A stretch of 64,000 nt of DNA from Streptomyces sp. NBC_01353 (lineage in GTDB: Bacteria; Actinomycetota; Actinomycetes; Streptomycetales; Streptomycetaceae), in contig NZ_CP108352.1 of NCBI RefSeq assembly GCF_036237275.1, positions 5,208,001-5,272,000 of the forward strand, given 5' to 3'. Positions within the stretch are counted from its first letter, which is position 1; every line of letters starts with the position of its first letter. The notes below the pieces were generated by a model. The model made no database searches and was not told the origin of the DNA. It worked only from the letters and a program-made list of their open reading frames with translations. This document shows positions 26,597-34,951 of this stretch, piece after piece. The position numbers and the translations under genes were made by a program.

Positions 26597-27700
26597 ATGC
26601 CATCTCGTACGCAGGCCGCCACCTGCCTGAAGATCGTGAAACCGGGGGAACTCACCGCGCGCGAGACCGACGCCTGGCGTGAGCTGCGCGGGAAGGCCGG
26701 GGCGCCCGACAATCCCTTCATGGGGCCGGAGTTCACCCGGGCCGTCGCCGCCGTGCGGCCCCGGGCGCGGGTGGCCGTCTGGTGGGAGGGCGGCGAACCC
26801 GTCGGCTTCTTCCCGTACGAGAAAGGGCCGTTCGGGCATGGCCGGGCCATCGGGCTCGGGGTCTCCGACTGTCAAGGCGCCGTCCTCCGGTCCGGCCTGA
26901 GGCCGTCGGCCCGCGCGCTGCTGCGCGTCTGCGGGCTCTCCGCCTGGGAGTTCGACAACCTGGAGGCTGAGCAGCCGACGTTCGAGGGGGCCGCCGCCGA
27001 GGCGTTCGCCTCGCCCGTCATCGACGTCGGCGAGGGCTACGCCGCGTACGAGGCCGTGCTGCGCGCCCAGTCGCCGAAGTTCCTCAAGACCACGCTCGCC
27101 AAGGAGCGCAAGCTCGGACGGCAGGCGGGCACCACCCGATTCGTCTTCGACGAGCGCGACCCGGACGCCCTGCGCACCCTCATGGAGTGGAAGTCCGCCC
27201 AGTACCGCAGGACCGGCCGCCGCGACCGCTTCGCCAAGGAGTGGATCAACACCCTGGTCCGGCGGCTGCACGAGTTGCGCTCGCCCGGCTGCTCCGGCGT
27301 GCTGTCCGTGCTGTACGCCGGCGAGCGGCCGGTCGCCGCCCATTTCGGGCTGCGCTCGCCGACCGTCCTGTCCTGCTGGTTCCCTGCGTACGACCCCGAG
27401 TTCGCCAAGTACTCGCCGGGGCTGATCCTGCATCTGCGGATGGCGGAGGCCGCCGCGGCGGCCGGGATCGGGATGCTCGACCTCGGCCGGGGCGCAGCCG
27501 AGTACAAGGACGCCCTGAAGACCGGCGAACTGACCGTGTACGAAGGGTCGGTGGTCCGCACGGGGGTACGCGCCGGGCTCTACTGGCTGTCCCGCGAGCC
27601 GTCCCGCCGCGCCCACAGCTTCGTACGGAACCGGCCGGCGCTCGCCGCGCGGGGCCGCCGCACCCTCAACCGGCTCGCCCGTCTGCGGCCCGGTGGATAG
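26597..27700 (+). CDS. GNAT/CelD(BcsL)-like acyltransferase
   Basis: About 367 residues. Two halves carry the FemAB/BioF2-like double GNAT layout: N-terminal NPFMGPEFTRAVAAVRPRAR, and C-terminal SVLYAGERPVAAHFGLRS, with CWFPAYDPEFAKYSPGLILH and LDLGRGAAEYKDALKTGELT, which are typical of CelD/BcsL-like acetyltransferases of exopolysaccharide clusters. It probably acetylates or acylates a surface glycan or its precursor. The start is uncertain: ATG with AGGT seven bases upstream is used; TTG at 26552 is possible. First gene of the rightward polysaccharide locus. Confidence 0.8.
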   Translation: MPSRTQAATCLKIVKPGELTARETDAWRELRGKAGAPDNPFMGPEFTRAVAAVRPRARVAVWWEGGEPVGFFPYEKGPFGHGRAIGLGVSDCQGAVLRSGLRPSARALLRVCGLSAWEFDNLEAEQPTFEGAAAEAFASPVIDVGEGYAAYEAVLRAQSPKFLKTTLAKERKLGRQAGTTRFVFDERDPDALRTLMEWKSAQYRRTGRRDRFAKEWINTLVRRLHELRSPGCSGVLSVLYAGERPVAAHFGLRSPTVLSCWFPAYDPEFAKYSPGLILHLRMAEAAAAAGIGMLDLGRGAAEYKDALKTGELTVYEGSVVRTGVRAGLYWLSREPSRRAHSFVRNRPALAARGRRTLNRLARLRPGG

Positions 27701-27778
27701 CCGGCAGCCGTAGGCCGACGCGCAGCGCCACGCCGATCCACCGAGCCGTCCGCCCTCACCTCCGCCGGGGGAACCCGA

Positions 27779-29080
27779 ATGAACCGCACGCACGCCCTCT
27801 CCGTCGTCGACCTCGATCTCGGCTCGCCCGACGGACCCGTCCTCTCCTTCCGGCCCGCTCCTGGTGGCCCGCCCGCCGTCGCCGGTGACGTCTACGCGCT
27901 CGTACGCCTCCGCGGCCGGCCCGCCGCCACCGTGCTCGGGCACGTCCCCGAAGGAGCCGACGCCGCCGAGGTGCTGGCGGCGCTCGCCCGGCCCAGGCTC
28001 GCCCACCACAACGACGAGCCGGAAGCGCTGGAAGCCGTACCGCCGCGCGCCACCGTCGTCGTCGCGACCCGTGAGCGCGCCGACCAGCTCGCCCGCGCCC
28101 TCGATTCCCTCCTCGACCAGGACCATCCCGACCACGAGCTCCTCGTCGTCGACAACGCGCCCACCACGCGGGAGACCGAGGAGCTCGTCACCCGGAAGTA
28201 CGCCGACCGCGTCCGGTACGTCCGCGAGGACACCCCCGGACTCGCGGTCGCCCACAACACCGGCCTGGCCCACGCCCGCGGGGAGATCGTCGCCTTCACC
28301 GACGACGACGTCGTCGCCGATCCGCGCTGGCTGACCGCCCTCACCGCGCCCTTCGCGGCCGACCCGAGGCTCGGCTGCGTCACCGGCCTCATCCTGCCCG
28401 CCCGGCTGCGGACCCCGGCCCAGATCCTCCTCGAATCCCACGGCGGCTTCGCCAAGGGCTTCGCGCCCCGGCTGTACGACCCGCTGCGCCCGCCCGCCGA
28501 CGAACCGCTCTTTCCGTTCACCGCGGGCAGCTTCGGATCCGGCGCCAACATGGCCTTCCGAGCGCGGGCGCTGGAGGCCGTCGGCGGCTTCGACCCGGCC
28601 ACCGGCACCGGCACGGCCGCCCGCGGCGGGGACGACCTGTACGCCTTCGTCGCCGTCCTCTCCGCCGGGTTCCGGCTCCGCTACACCGCCGAGGCCCTGG
28701 TGTGGCACCACCACCGCGAGACCTGGCAGGACCTGCGGAACCAGGCGTACGGCTACGGCGCCGGCCTCACCGCGTACCTCACCGCCACCCTCGTACGCAG
28801 GCCGTCGCTGCTGCCCGCGCTCCTCGCCCGGCTGCCCCGCGGGCTCGTGTACGCGAAGAACATGACCGCTCACCGGGAAGCCGCCGAAGCGCACAGCGCC
28901 CCCGACGACCACGCCGCCCCCGACGAGCACGCCGCCCCCGACGACCACGCCGTCCCCGGCGAGCACGGCGTTCCCACCCACCCCTGGCCTCGCAGCCTCT
29001 CCCGACTGGAGCGACGCGGAATGATCTACGGACCGATCGGCTACGCCAAGGCCCGTCTCCGGATGCGAGGCGCGAGATGA
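27779..29080 (+). CDS. Family 2 glycosyltransferase
   Basis: 433 residues. The GT-A domain begins near residue 95: TVVVATRERADQLARALDSL, acidic VVDNAP, DXD-type FTDDDVVADPRW, and GGFDPATGTGTAARGGDDLY with WHHHRETW near the acceptor side. The first ~90 residues are an extra N-terminal domain. It transfers an activated sugar to a surface glycan or lipid carrier, probably at the membrane face. The C-terminal region contains a four-copy A-P-D-D/E-H-A repeat. The next gene overlaps by four bases (ATGA). Confidence 0.92.
   Translation: MNRTHALSVVDLDLGSPDGPVLSFRPAPGGPPAVAGDVYALVRLRGRPAATVLGHVPEGADAAEVLAALARPRLAHHNDEPEALEAVPPRATVVVATRERADQLARALDSLLDQDHPDHELLVVDNAPTTRETEELVTRKYADRVRYVREDTPGLAVAHNTGLAHARGEIVAFTDDDVVADPRWLTALTAPFAADPRLGCVTGLILPARLRTPAQILLESHGGFAKGFAPRLYDPLRPPADEPLFPFTAGSFGSGANMAFRARALEAVGGFDPATGTGTAARGGDDLYAFVAVLSAGFRLRYTAEALVWHHHRETWQDLRNQAYGYGAGLTAYLTATLVRRPSLLPALLARLPRGLVYAKNMTAHREAAEAHSAPDDHAAPDEHAAPDDHAVPGEHGVPTHPWPRSLSRLERRGMIYGPIGYAKARLRMRGAR
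28895..28966 (+). repeat. Four tandem 18-bp units inside the GT2 gene
   Basis: Units start at 28895, 28913, 28931 and 28949, with consensus GCCGCCCCCGACGACCAC. They encode APDDH-A/APDEH-A/APDDH-A/VPGEH. Units two and three differ by one base. Frame is preserved, giving a flexible acidic His-rich spacer before the C-terminal tail. Confidence 0.9.
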
Positions 29081-29883
29081 GCGCGCCCGCCCACACCCGG
29101 ATCCCTGTTCTGCTCTACCACGCGGTCATGGAGGACCCGCCCGCCTGGATCGCCGAATTCACCGTGACGCCCAAGGAGTTCGGGGCCCAGCTCGATGCGA
29201 TCGTCGACAGCGGACGCACCCCCGTCACCGTCGGCACTCTCGCCGACCACTTCGCCCGCCGCGCCCCGCTGCCGCCCCGACCCGTCGTCCTCACCTTCGA
29301 CGACGGCTTCGCCGATCTGCCGGGGCCGACCGCCGAGGCGCTCGCCGCGCGCGAACTGCCCGCGACCGCGTATCTGACCACCGGGGCGATCACCCCGGGC
29401 CGGGCGTGTCTGCTGCCGCCCGCGCCGATGATGACGCTGAGCCAGGCGCCGCGCCTTGAGCAGTACGGGATGGAGGTCGGCGGCCACACGGTCACCCACC
29501 CGCAGCTCGACACCCTGCGGCCGGGGGACCTCAGGCGCGAGCTGCGCGAGTCGAAGGCCGTCCTGGAGGGCGTGCTCGGGCACGAGGTCCGCCACCTGGC
29601 CTACCCGCACGGCTACAACAGCCCGGCCGTGCGCCGGGCCGCCGTCGCCGCCGGATACGTCTCGGCCGTCGCCGTCCGGCACGCCCTCAGCTCGGAGTCC
29701 GACGAGCCGTACCGGATCGCCCGGCTGATCCTGCGCCGCGGCCACACCGTCGCCGACATCGAGAACTGGATGGAGGGGCGCGGAGCCAAGGCGGCGCCGT
29801 ATCCGGACTCGCTGCCGACGGTCGGCTGGCGGATGTACCGCAGGGCCCGCGCGCTGTTCAGGGGGTCGGAGTTCGCGGGCTGA
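29077..29883 (+). CDS. Polysaccharide deacetylase (NodB/CE4 family)
   Basis: 268 residues. CE4 motifs: VVLTFDDGFAD (catalytic/metal Asp), GGHTVTHPQLD (metal His pair) and RHLAYPHGYNSP. There is no signal peptide, unlike secreted chitin or peptidoglycan deacetylases, so it probably acts on a precursor in the cytoplasm or at the inner membrane face. It is coupled to the GT2 gene by ATGA, which suggests the two modify the same N-acetylated glycan. A hairpin follows. Confidence 0.92.
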   Translation: MSAPAHTRIPVLLYHAVMEDPPAWIAEFTVTPKEFGAQLDAIVDSGRTPVTVGTLADHFARRAPLPPRPVVLTFDDGFADLPGPTAEALAARELPATAYLTTGAITPGRACLLPPAPMMTLSQAPRLEQYGMEVGGHTVTHPQLDTLRPGDLRRELRESKAVLEGVLGHEVRHLAYPHGYNSPAVRRAAVAAGYVSAVAVRHALSSESDEPYRIARLILRRGHTVADIENWMEGRGAKAAPYPDSLPTVGWRMYRRARALFRGSEFAG

Positions 29884-29893
29884 TTGTGATCAC

Positions 29894-29920
29894 CAACTCC
29901 CTTATTCGGTAAGGGAGTTG
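29894..29920 (+). terminator. Hairpin after the deacetylase gene
   Basis: A perfect 11-bp stem, CAACTCCCTTA (29894-29904) with TAAGGGAGTTG (29910-29920) and loop TTCGG, begins ten bases after the stop. It may end the first transcription unit of the locus. An operator role for the following gene cannot be excluded, since the next promoter must lie in 29921-29990. Confidence 0.7.
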
Positions 29921-30000
29921 AATACGCGTACAAAGGCGAAGTGCGTTCCTATACTTCGCTGAAGGGGACAGTTCGTGGGGTTCGTGGGGGGAGTGCCACC

Positions 30001-31884
30001 GTGCAGCAACGTGTGTCCGCACCGGCCGCTGGAAGCAGTGTGCCGTCGCCTCCCGACGCCCGGCCGCCCGAGACGGAGCCGGCCCGTTCGCTCTCCCTCC
30101 CGAGCCCGCAGACCGTCTTCAGCGTGCTGCCGCTGCTGGTGGCCGCAGCGCTCTGGCTGTACGCACTGCCCCGGATCGGCTTCCGTGACATCGCCGACTA
30201 CGGGCTCCTCGACCGGTTCCCGCTCGCGTACTACGCCTCCCTCGCCGTCCTGACCTGCGGCTTCCTGGTCACGCTCCGGCGGGCCGGGACCGCGCCGTGG
30301 TGGCCGGCGACGTACAGCGTCGCCATGCTCGTGGCGCTCAAGGCGCCGCCGGCGGTCCTCTACGACTCCGTGCGCTACGCCTGGGCGTCCAAGCACGACG
30401 CCGTGATCAGCCGGCTGCTCGTCGAGGGCACGGTGTATCCGCAGCGCGAGCTGTCCGGCGGCATGTCCGCGTACGACCAGTGGCCCGGGTTCTTCTCGCT
30501 CGACGCGGCGCTCGTACGGGCCTTCGGCGTGGACTCGGCGGCCTCGTTCATCAACTGGGCGCCGGTCGCCCTCGGCCTGCTCACCCTCCCCGTCCTGTTG
30601 CTGATCTACCGCACCTTCAGCGACGACTGGCGGCTGGTGTGGACTGGGGTGTGGATCTTCCAGCTGGCCAACTGGGTCGGCCAGGACTACCTCTCCCCGC
30701 AGGGCTTCTCGTACCTGCTCTATCTGACCGTCTTCGCCGTCGTCGTCCGGCACTTCGTCCGGCCCGGCTCGGCGGGACGGCTGCGCGACCGCACCACGCT
30801 CGACCCGGCCGCGGCCGCCGTGCCGCCGCCCACGACGCTCAAGCAGCGGGCGATCTGCGTCCTGATCATCGCCCCGCTCATCGCGACCATCAACGCCTCG
30901 CACCAGCTCACGCCGGTGATGCTCTGCGCCACCCTGTTCGCGCTCTGCCTCACCCGCCGCTACCGCAACATCGGGCTGCTCGTCGTCACCGGCCTCATCA
31001 TGCTGGCCTGGGACCTCACCATGGGCCGGGTGCTCTTCCTGGAGACCATGAGCACCCTCAAGGACTCGGCCGGCGACCTGCTCTCCAACTCCCGCGCCGG
31101 ATACGCGGGAGAGCCAACCGGGCCCGGACCCGAGCTGGTCGGCACCGCGAACATCCTGATGGTGCTCGCGCTCGCCGCACTCGCCGGCGCGGCCGTTCTG
31201 CTGCGCCGCAGACTCGTCCGCAGCGCCCTGCCGCTGCTGCTCGCCGCCGCCGCGCCCGTACCCATGTTCGCCGTCAACGACTACGGCGGCGAAATGCTCT
31301 TCCGCGTCTATCTCTTCGGGCTGCCGGGCACCGCGTTCTTCGCCGCGGCCGCCCTCGTCCCCGCGGCGGGCGCCGTCGGCGGGAAGGCCGTGTCGGCACG
31401 CCGTACCGCCGCCGTCGCGCTGCCGCTCGCCTTCACCGCGCTGCTGGCCGGCTTCCTGCCCTCCTACTACGGCAAGGAGGGGATGCACTACGCCCCGCCG
31501 GCGGAGCTCGCCCTCACCCGGCGCGCCTACGACCGGGCGCCGGACGGTGCGCTGATCCTCGCCACCACCGGCTCCTTCCCCGGCGCCTACTACCGCTACG
31601 ACCACTACGAGCGCTGGTTCTTCACCGAGCAGGAAGTGCCGGAGAACCTGAAGATGCTGAAGGACCCGGCGGGCTATCTCGCCCGGGGCATCCCCGAGGG
31701 CCGTCCCGCGTTCGTCGTCCTCACCCCGACCCAGGAGAAGGCCGTCATCGGCGAGGGCTATCTGCCGCCCGGCAGCTTCCGGACCCTGCGCGAGGACCTC
31801 AAGCGCTCTCCGCTCTTCCACGTGGTGGAGGAGAGCGAACACGGGCTCGTCCTGGAGTACCGGCCGCCGTCCACCGCGTCCTGA
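30001..31884 (+). CDS. Multi-pass membrane protein, glycosyltransferase-like (GT-C type suspected)
   Basis: 627 residues from GTG with GGGGAG eight bases upstream; an earlier GTG at 29941 lacks a site. After a Pro-rich N-terminus, about ten or more TM helices occupy residues 40-500. A soluble C-terminal region follows, with ALILATTGSFPGAYYRYDHY and RWFFTEQEVPENL. The topology and the periplasmic loop with SAYDQWPGFFSLDAA suggest a GT-C lipid-linked-sugar transferase or polymerase. I cannot name a specific family. It lies at the centre of the polysaccharide locus, with a small membrane protein 30 bases downstream. Confidence 0.7.
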   Translation: MQQRVSAPAAGSSVPSPPDARPPETEPARSLSLPSPQTVFSVLPLLVAAALWLYALPRIGFRDIADYGLLDRFPLAYYASLAVLTCGFLVTLRRAGTAPWWPATYSVAMLVALKAPPAVLYDSVRYAWASKHDAVISRLLVEGTVYPQRELSGGMSAYDQWPGFFSLDAALVRAFGVDSAASFINWAPVALGLLTLPVLLLIYRTFSDDWRLVWTGVWIFQLANWVGQDYLSPQGFSYLLYLTVFAVVVRHFVRPGSAGRLRDRTTLDPAAAAVPPPTTLKQRAICVLIIAPLIATINASHQLTPVMLCATLFALCLTRRYRNIGLLVVTGLIMLAWDLTMGRVLFLETMSTLKDSAGDLLSNSRAGYAGEPTGPGPELVGTANILMVLALAALAGAAVLLRRRLVRSALPLLLAAAAPVPMFAVNDYGGEMLFRVYLFGLPGTAFFAAAALVPAAGAVGGKAVSARRTAAVALPLAFTALLAGFLPSYYGKEGMHYAPPAELALTRRAYDRAPDGALILATTGSFPGAYYRYDHYERWFFTEQEVPENLKMLKDPAGYLARGIPEGRPAFVVLTPTQEKAVIGEGYLPPGSFRTLREDLKRSPLFHVVEESEHGLVLEYRPPSTAS

Positions 31885-31914
31885 CCGACCGCACCCGAGC
31901 ACCAGGAGTACGCC

Positions 31915-32331
31915 ATGGCCCACGCCCATCTCCAGCTCAGAGTGGCCCTGGCGGCCTCCGGCTGGCTCGCGCTCGGTGCGACCGCACTGCCGGGCGGCTC
32001 TCCGCTGCGCTGGATCCCCGTCCTCGCCTTCGTGGCCCTCGCGCCCGGTCTCGCGCTGCTCCACCCGCAGCCGGGCGGACTGCGGCCGGGGGCCCGACTC
32101 GAGGCCCTGGCCCTCGCCGCACCCGTCAGCCTCTCGCTCGCCGCGCTCGCCGCGACCTCGCTGTTCCTGGTGGAGGCGTTCTCCACCACCGCGTTCCTGG
32201 TCGCCCTCGCCGCCTTCGTGACCGTCGTCGCCGTCCTGCCGGGCGTGCCCCTGCCCGCCGCCACGCGGGGCGCGGCCGAGCGCGAGAGCAGCCGCGCCCG
32301 GGCCAAACGAAAGCCCGGTGGCGGGCGATGA
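31915..32331 (+). CDS. Small integral membrane protein, hypothetical
   Basis: 138 residues, ATG with CCAGGAG upstream. Four hydrophobic helices (about 8-25, 33-50, 67-85 and 90-110) are followed by a basic tail (RERESSRARAKRKP-like). No recognised domain; it resembles the N-terminal membrane portion of DUF1616-type proteins but is too short to be sure. It is sandwiched between the large membrane protein and the GH26-like gene, whose start overlaps its stop (ATGA), so it is part of the same assembly line. Confidence 0.75.
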   Translation: MAHAHLQLRVALAASGWLALGATALPGGSPLRWIPVLAFVALAPGLALLHPQPGGLRPGARLEALALAAPVSLSLAALAATSLFLVEAFSTTAFLVALAAFVTVVAVLPGVPLPAATRGAAERESSRARAKRKPGGGR

Positions 32332-33389
32332 GCGGACGCCATGCCGAGCCGCAGCGACGGGCCCACACCGCGATCGCCCTCGCCGCAGTCGCCGCGCTCG
32401 CCGCCGGGATAGGCGTCTGGGCCACCAACGCCGACGGCGACGACCGCTGCGCCCCCGACGCCGACCTCGTCCTGCCCTGCGGAGCCTGGTGGGGCGCCTA
32501 CATCCCGTACGACGGCGACAGCTCGCTCACCCGGCCGGTGTACGCCTTCGAGAAGAAGATCGGGCGCAGGCTAGACCTCGTCTACACGTACCACGACATG
32601 TCCGGGAACCCGGTCGACGGCGAACTCCTCACCCCCGACGAGCAGGAGCTGGGCCGCGAACGGCTGCTGATGCTGGCCTGGGAGTCCACCGTCTGGAAGG
32701 AGAAGCACCACGCCAACTGGAGCGAGAACCAGCTTGGTTGGAAGAACATCGCCTCCGGGATGTACGACGAGTCGATCATCGACCCGCAGGCGCGGCGCAT
32801 CAAGGCGTACGGCAAGCGGGTCTTCTTCTCCTTCGACCAGGAGACCGACTTCCGGATCAAGGAGGGCGCCGGGACCCCGGCCGAGTACGTCGCCGCCTAC
32901 CGCCATCTGCGCGACCGCTTCGAGAAGCTGGGGGTGCGCAACGTGGTGTGGGTGTGGACCGTCTCCGGCTATCTCGACCACAAGGAGCAGATGAAGGCGC
33001 TCTATCCGGGGGATGCGTACGTCGACTGGATCGGCATGGACCAGTACAACTACTACCAGTGCCACAGGTCGCCCAACTGGATGGACTTCGAGGCCAGTCA
33101 GCGGCCCAGCTACGAGTGGCTGCGCGAGAACATCTCCGCGAACAAGCCCGTCATGCTGTCGGAGTTCGCCACCGCACCCGATCCGCAGCGGCCGGAGCGT
33201 CAGCGCGACTGGTACAAGGAGATCCCCGAGGTGGCCCCGAAGCTGCCGAAGGTCCGGGCGTACGTCCAATGGAACCGGGCCGTACCGGGACCGAACTGCG
33301 ACCTCACCGTCAACTCCGGTGCGGCCCTTGAGGGATACAAGGCGGCGGGCTTGGATCCGTACTTCAGGCAGGGCGTCCCACGCCATTAG
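32328..33389 (+). CDS. GH26-like glycoside hydrolase, exported or membrane-anchored
   Basis: 353 residues. An uncleaved or cleaved signal segment lies at about 13-33. The (beta/alpha)8 hydrolase region starts at GAWWGAYIPYDG. Likely acid/base Glu172 is in VFFSFDQETDF and nucleophile Glu279 in KPVMLSEFAT, the placement expected for GH26 beta-mannanase-like enzymes. DWIGMDQYNYYQ is also typical. A hydrolase in a synthesis locus usually trims, releases or cyclises the polymer. The specificity (mannan or other) is not shown. Coupled to the upstream membrane gene by ATGA. Confidence 0.82.
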   Translation: MSGRHAEPQRRAHTAIALAAVAALAAGIGVWATNADGDDRCAPDADLVLPCGAWWGAYIPYDGDSSLTRPVYAFEKKIGRRLDLVYTYHDMSGNPVDGELLTPDEQELGRERLLMLAWESTVWKEKHHANWSENQLGWKNIASGMYDESIIDPQARRIKAYGKRVFFSFDQETDFRIKEGAGTPAEYVAAYRHLRDRFEKLGVRNVVWVWTVSGYLDHKEQMKALYPGDAYVDWIGMDQYNYYQCHRSPNWMDFEASQRPSYEWLRENISANKPVMLSEFATAPDPQRPERQRDWYKEIPEVAPKLPKVRAYVQWNRAVPGPNCDLTVNSGAALEGYKAAGLDPYFRQGVPRH

Positions 33390-33475
33390 CGGAGCCTATG
33401 CTTCTGCCTGGTGATCACGCGGATCGCTCCGCCGAATCACCCATTCATGCGTAACAGGCGGAAAGCAACGGGGAA

Positions 33476-34897
33476 ATGAACAAGTACACAGTGATGGCGG
33501 CAGGTCTTGTCCTGTCGCTCGGGCTCGTCGCGGGCTGCGGCTCCTCCGACGGTCCGGAAGCCGGTAACAGCTCGGAGAAGGGCGCCTCGGCGACGCCGAA
33601 GGGGGCCCCGAAGGCCGAAGGCCCGGTCTACCGTGGCCCCGCGATACCCGGCCTGGCCGACAAGCAGGCGTGGAGTCTGCCGCGCGCCGACGCCATCGAC
33701 CTCGGCGACGCCTTCCTCTTCGTCAAGACCGGCGCGGGCGAGTACGCCGCGGGCGGGCCCTACAAGGACGACCCGCTCGACGGCACGACGGGCCTCCTCC
33801 ACTCCAGCGATCAACCGGGGCCCGTCACCCTGGAGTTCCGCGATGTGAAGACCGGAGCCGTACGGAAGACCCTCAAGGTGACGGCCGACCATGTCGCCGC
33901 CACGACCTGGCGCGACGGCGTGCCGGCGTTCGAGGTCCGCACCAGCAGCACGACGGAGTCCGACGGGCTGAGCGCGGAGGGCACCACCACCACGATCACC
34001 GTCTACGGAAGCGACGGCGCCGAGCTGGGCAAGGCCGAGCACAAGGGCGACACCCCCTTCCACGTCCACGAGGGCCACCTGATCGAGCAGGCGGACCAGG
34101 CGACCCTCCAGCTCACCCCGATCGGCGGCGGGCAGCCCCGCAAGGTCACCTGCGGCGGGCTCCAGGCGAGCTGCTCGTTCGACCCCCGCAACAAGGACAT
34201 CGACGGTGGCCAGGGCCACGCCCCGCTGATCACCGGCAAGTACACCTTCCACGTGAACAACGGATCCACGTACGAGACGGATCCGGAAGAGCTCGTCATG
34301 TCCGACCTCGCCACCGGCGCGAAGGTCTGGAGCAGCGCGGACGTCACCCCGCCCAAGGGTGTGGAGCTCGACGACAAGGGCGTGCGGACGAGCGGCAGCA
34401 TCCGCGTCCTCGACGTCCGCGACGGCCGGATCCTCACCGCGTGGGGTGGCGGTGCCTTCCTGACCGACACATGGGTCACGGCGACGTACGACCTGGCGAG
34501 CGGCAAGCAGATCGGCGGCTCGACGAGGTACGCCTACGCCGACTTCCCCGGCGACACGATCAACACCGAGGGTTCGTCGGTCTTCTCCCCCGACCACCAG
34601 CTCGCCGCGGCCGCCACCGAGAAGGGCGCCGCCGTGTGGCAGGTCGCGGACGGCAAGGAGGTCTGGGTGCAGAAGGAGGGCGAGAAGCTGATGACGCCGC
34701 TGCGCCTCTCCCCGAACGGCGTGCTCTACGGCACGACGGAGGAGAGCGACGACACCGTGCTCGCGGTCGACGCCCGTACGAAGAAGGTCCTCGTGAAGGA
34801 CCTGCCGTCGGACAACGTCCCGCTGTTCTCCAAGGCGTCCGGTTACGGCTACGTCAGCACGGACGCCGGCTTCTTCGTGTTCCCCTCGGCGGGCTAG
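33476..34897 (+). CDS. Lipoprotein with beta-propeller (PQQ/WD-like) repeats
   Basis: 473 residues. The signal peptide ends in lipobox LVAGC (Cys21), followed by a Gly/Ser/Lys linker to about residue 50. The rest is beta-rich with repeating blades such as VTLEFRDVKTGAVRKTLKVT, ELVMSDLATGAKVWSSADVT, VTATYDLASGKQIGGS and AVWQVADGKEVWVQ, an outer-surface beta-propeller. It has its own leader of about 85 bases after the GH26 gene. Function unknown; a scaffold or sensor on the outer membrane face is plausible. Confidence 0.85.
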   Translation: MNKYTVMAAGLVLSLGLVAGCGSSDGPEAGNSSEKGASATPKGAPKAEGPVYRGPAIPGLADKQAWSLPRADAIDLGDAFLFVKTGAGEYAAGGPYKDDPLDGTTGLLHSSDQPGPVTLEFRDVKTGAVRKTLKVTADHVAATTWRDGVPAFEVRTSSTTESDGLSAEGTTTTITVYGSDGAELGKAEHKGDTPFHVHEGHLIEQADQATLQLTPIGGGQPRKVTCGGLQASCSFDPRNKDIDGGQGHAPLITGKYTFHVNNGSTYETDPEELVMSDLATGAKVWSSADVTPPKGVELDDKGVRTSGSIRVLDVRDGRILTAWGGGAFLTDTWVTATYDLASGKQIGGSTRYAYADFPGDTINTEGSSVFSPDHQLAAAATEKGAAVWQVADGKEVWVQKEGEKLMTPLRLSPNGVLYGTTEESDDTVLAVDARTKKVLVKDLPSDNVPLFSKASGYGYVSTDAGFFVFPSAG

Positions 34898-34905
34898 CCG
34901 TTCCT

Positions 34906-34938
34906 ACCGCCCCGGAGCCCGGTCGGCCCCGGGGCGGT
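34906..34938. terminator. Bidirectional hairpin terminator
   Basis: ACCGCCCCGG (34906-34915) pairs with CCGGGGCGGT (34929-34938), with a partial inner stem, between the convergent lipoprotein and flippase genes. Confidence 0.82.
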
Positions 34939-34951
34939 GCGGCGCTCGCGG

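Noticed and set aside
26456-28981. An 841-codon open frame on the minus strand across the GNAT and GT2 genes
   Set aside because: Composition is Gly/Val/Glu/Arg low-complexity with no domain. It is antisense to two genes with clear motifs, and arises because high-GC third positions leave reverse frames open.
30297-33389. A 1030-codon plus-strand open frame over the membrane-protein gene
   Set aside because: Only its last ~353 codons are a gene (the GH26-like enzyme from ATG 32328). The upstream part is an Arg/Pro-rich shadow of the membrane protein.
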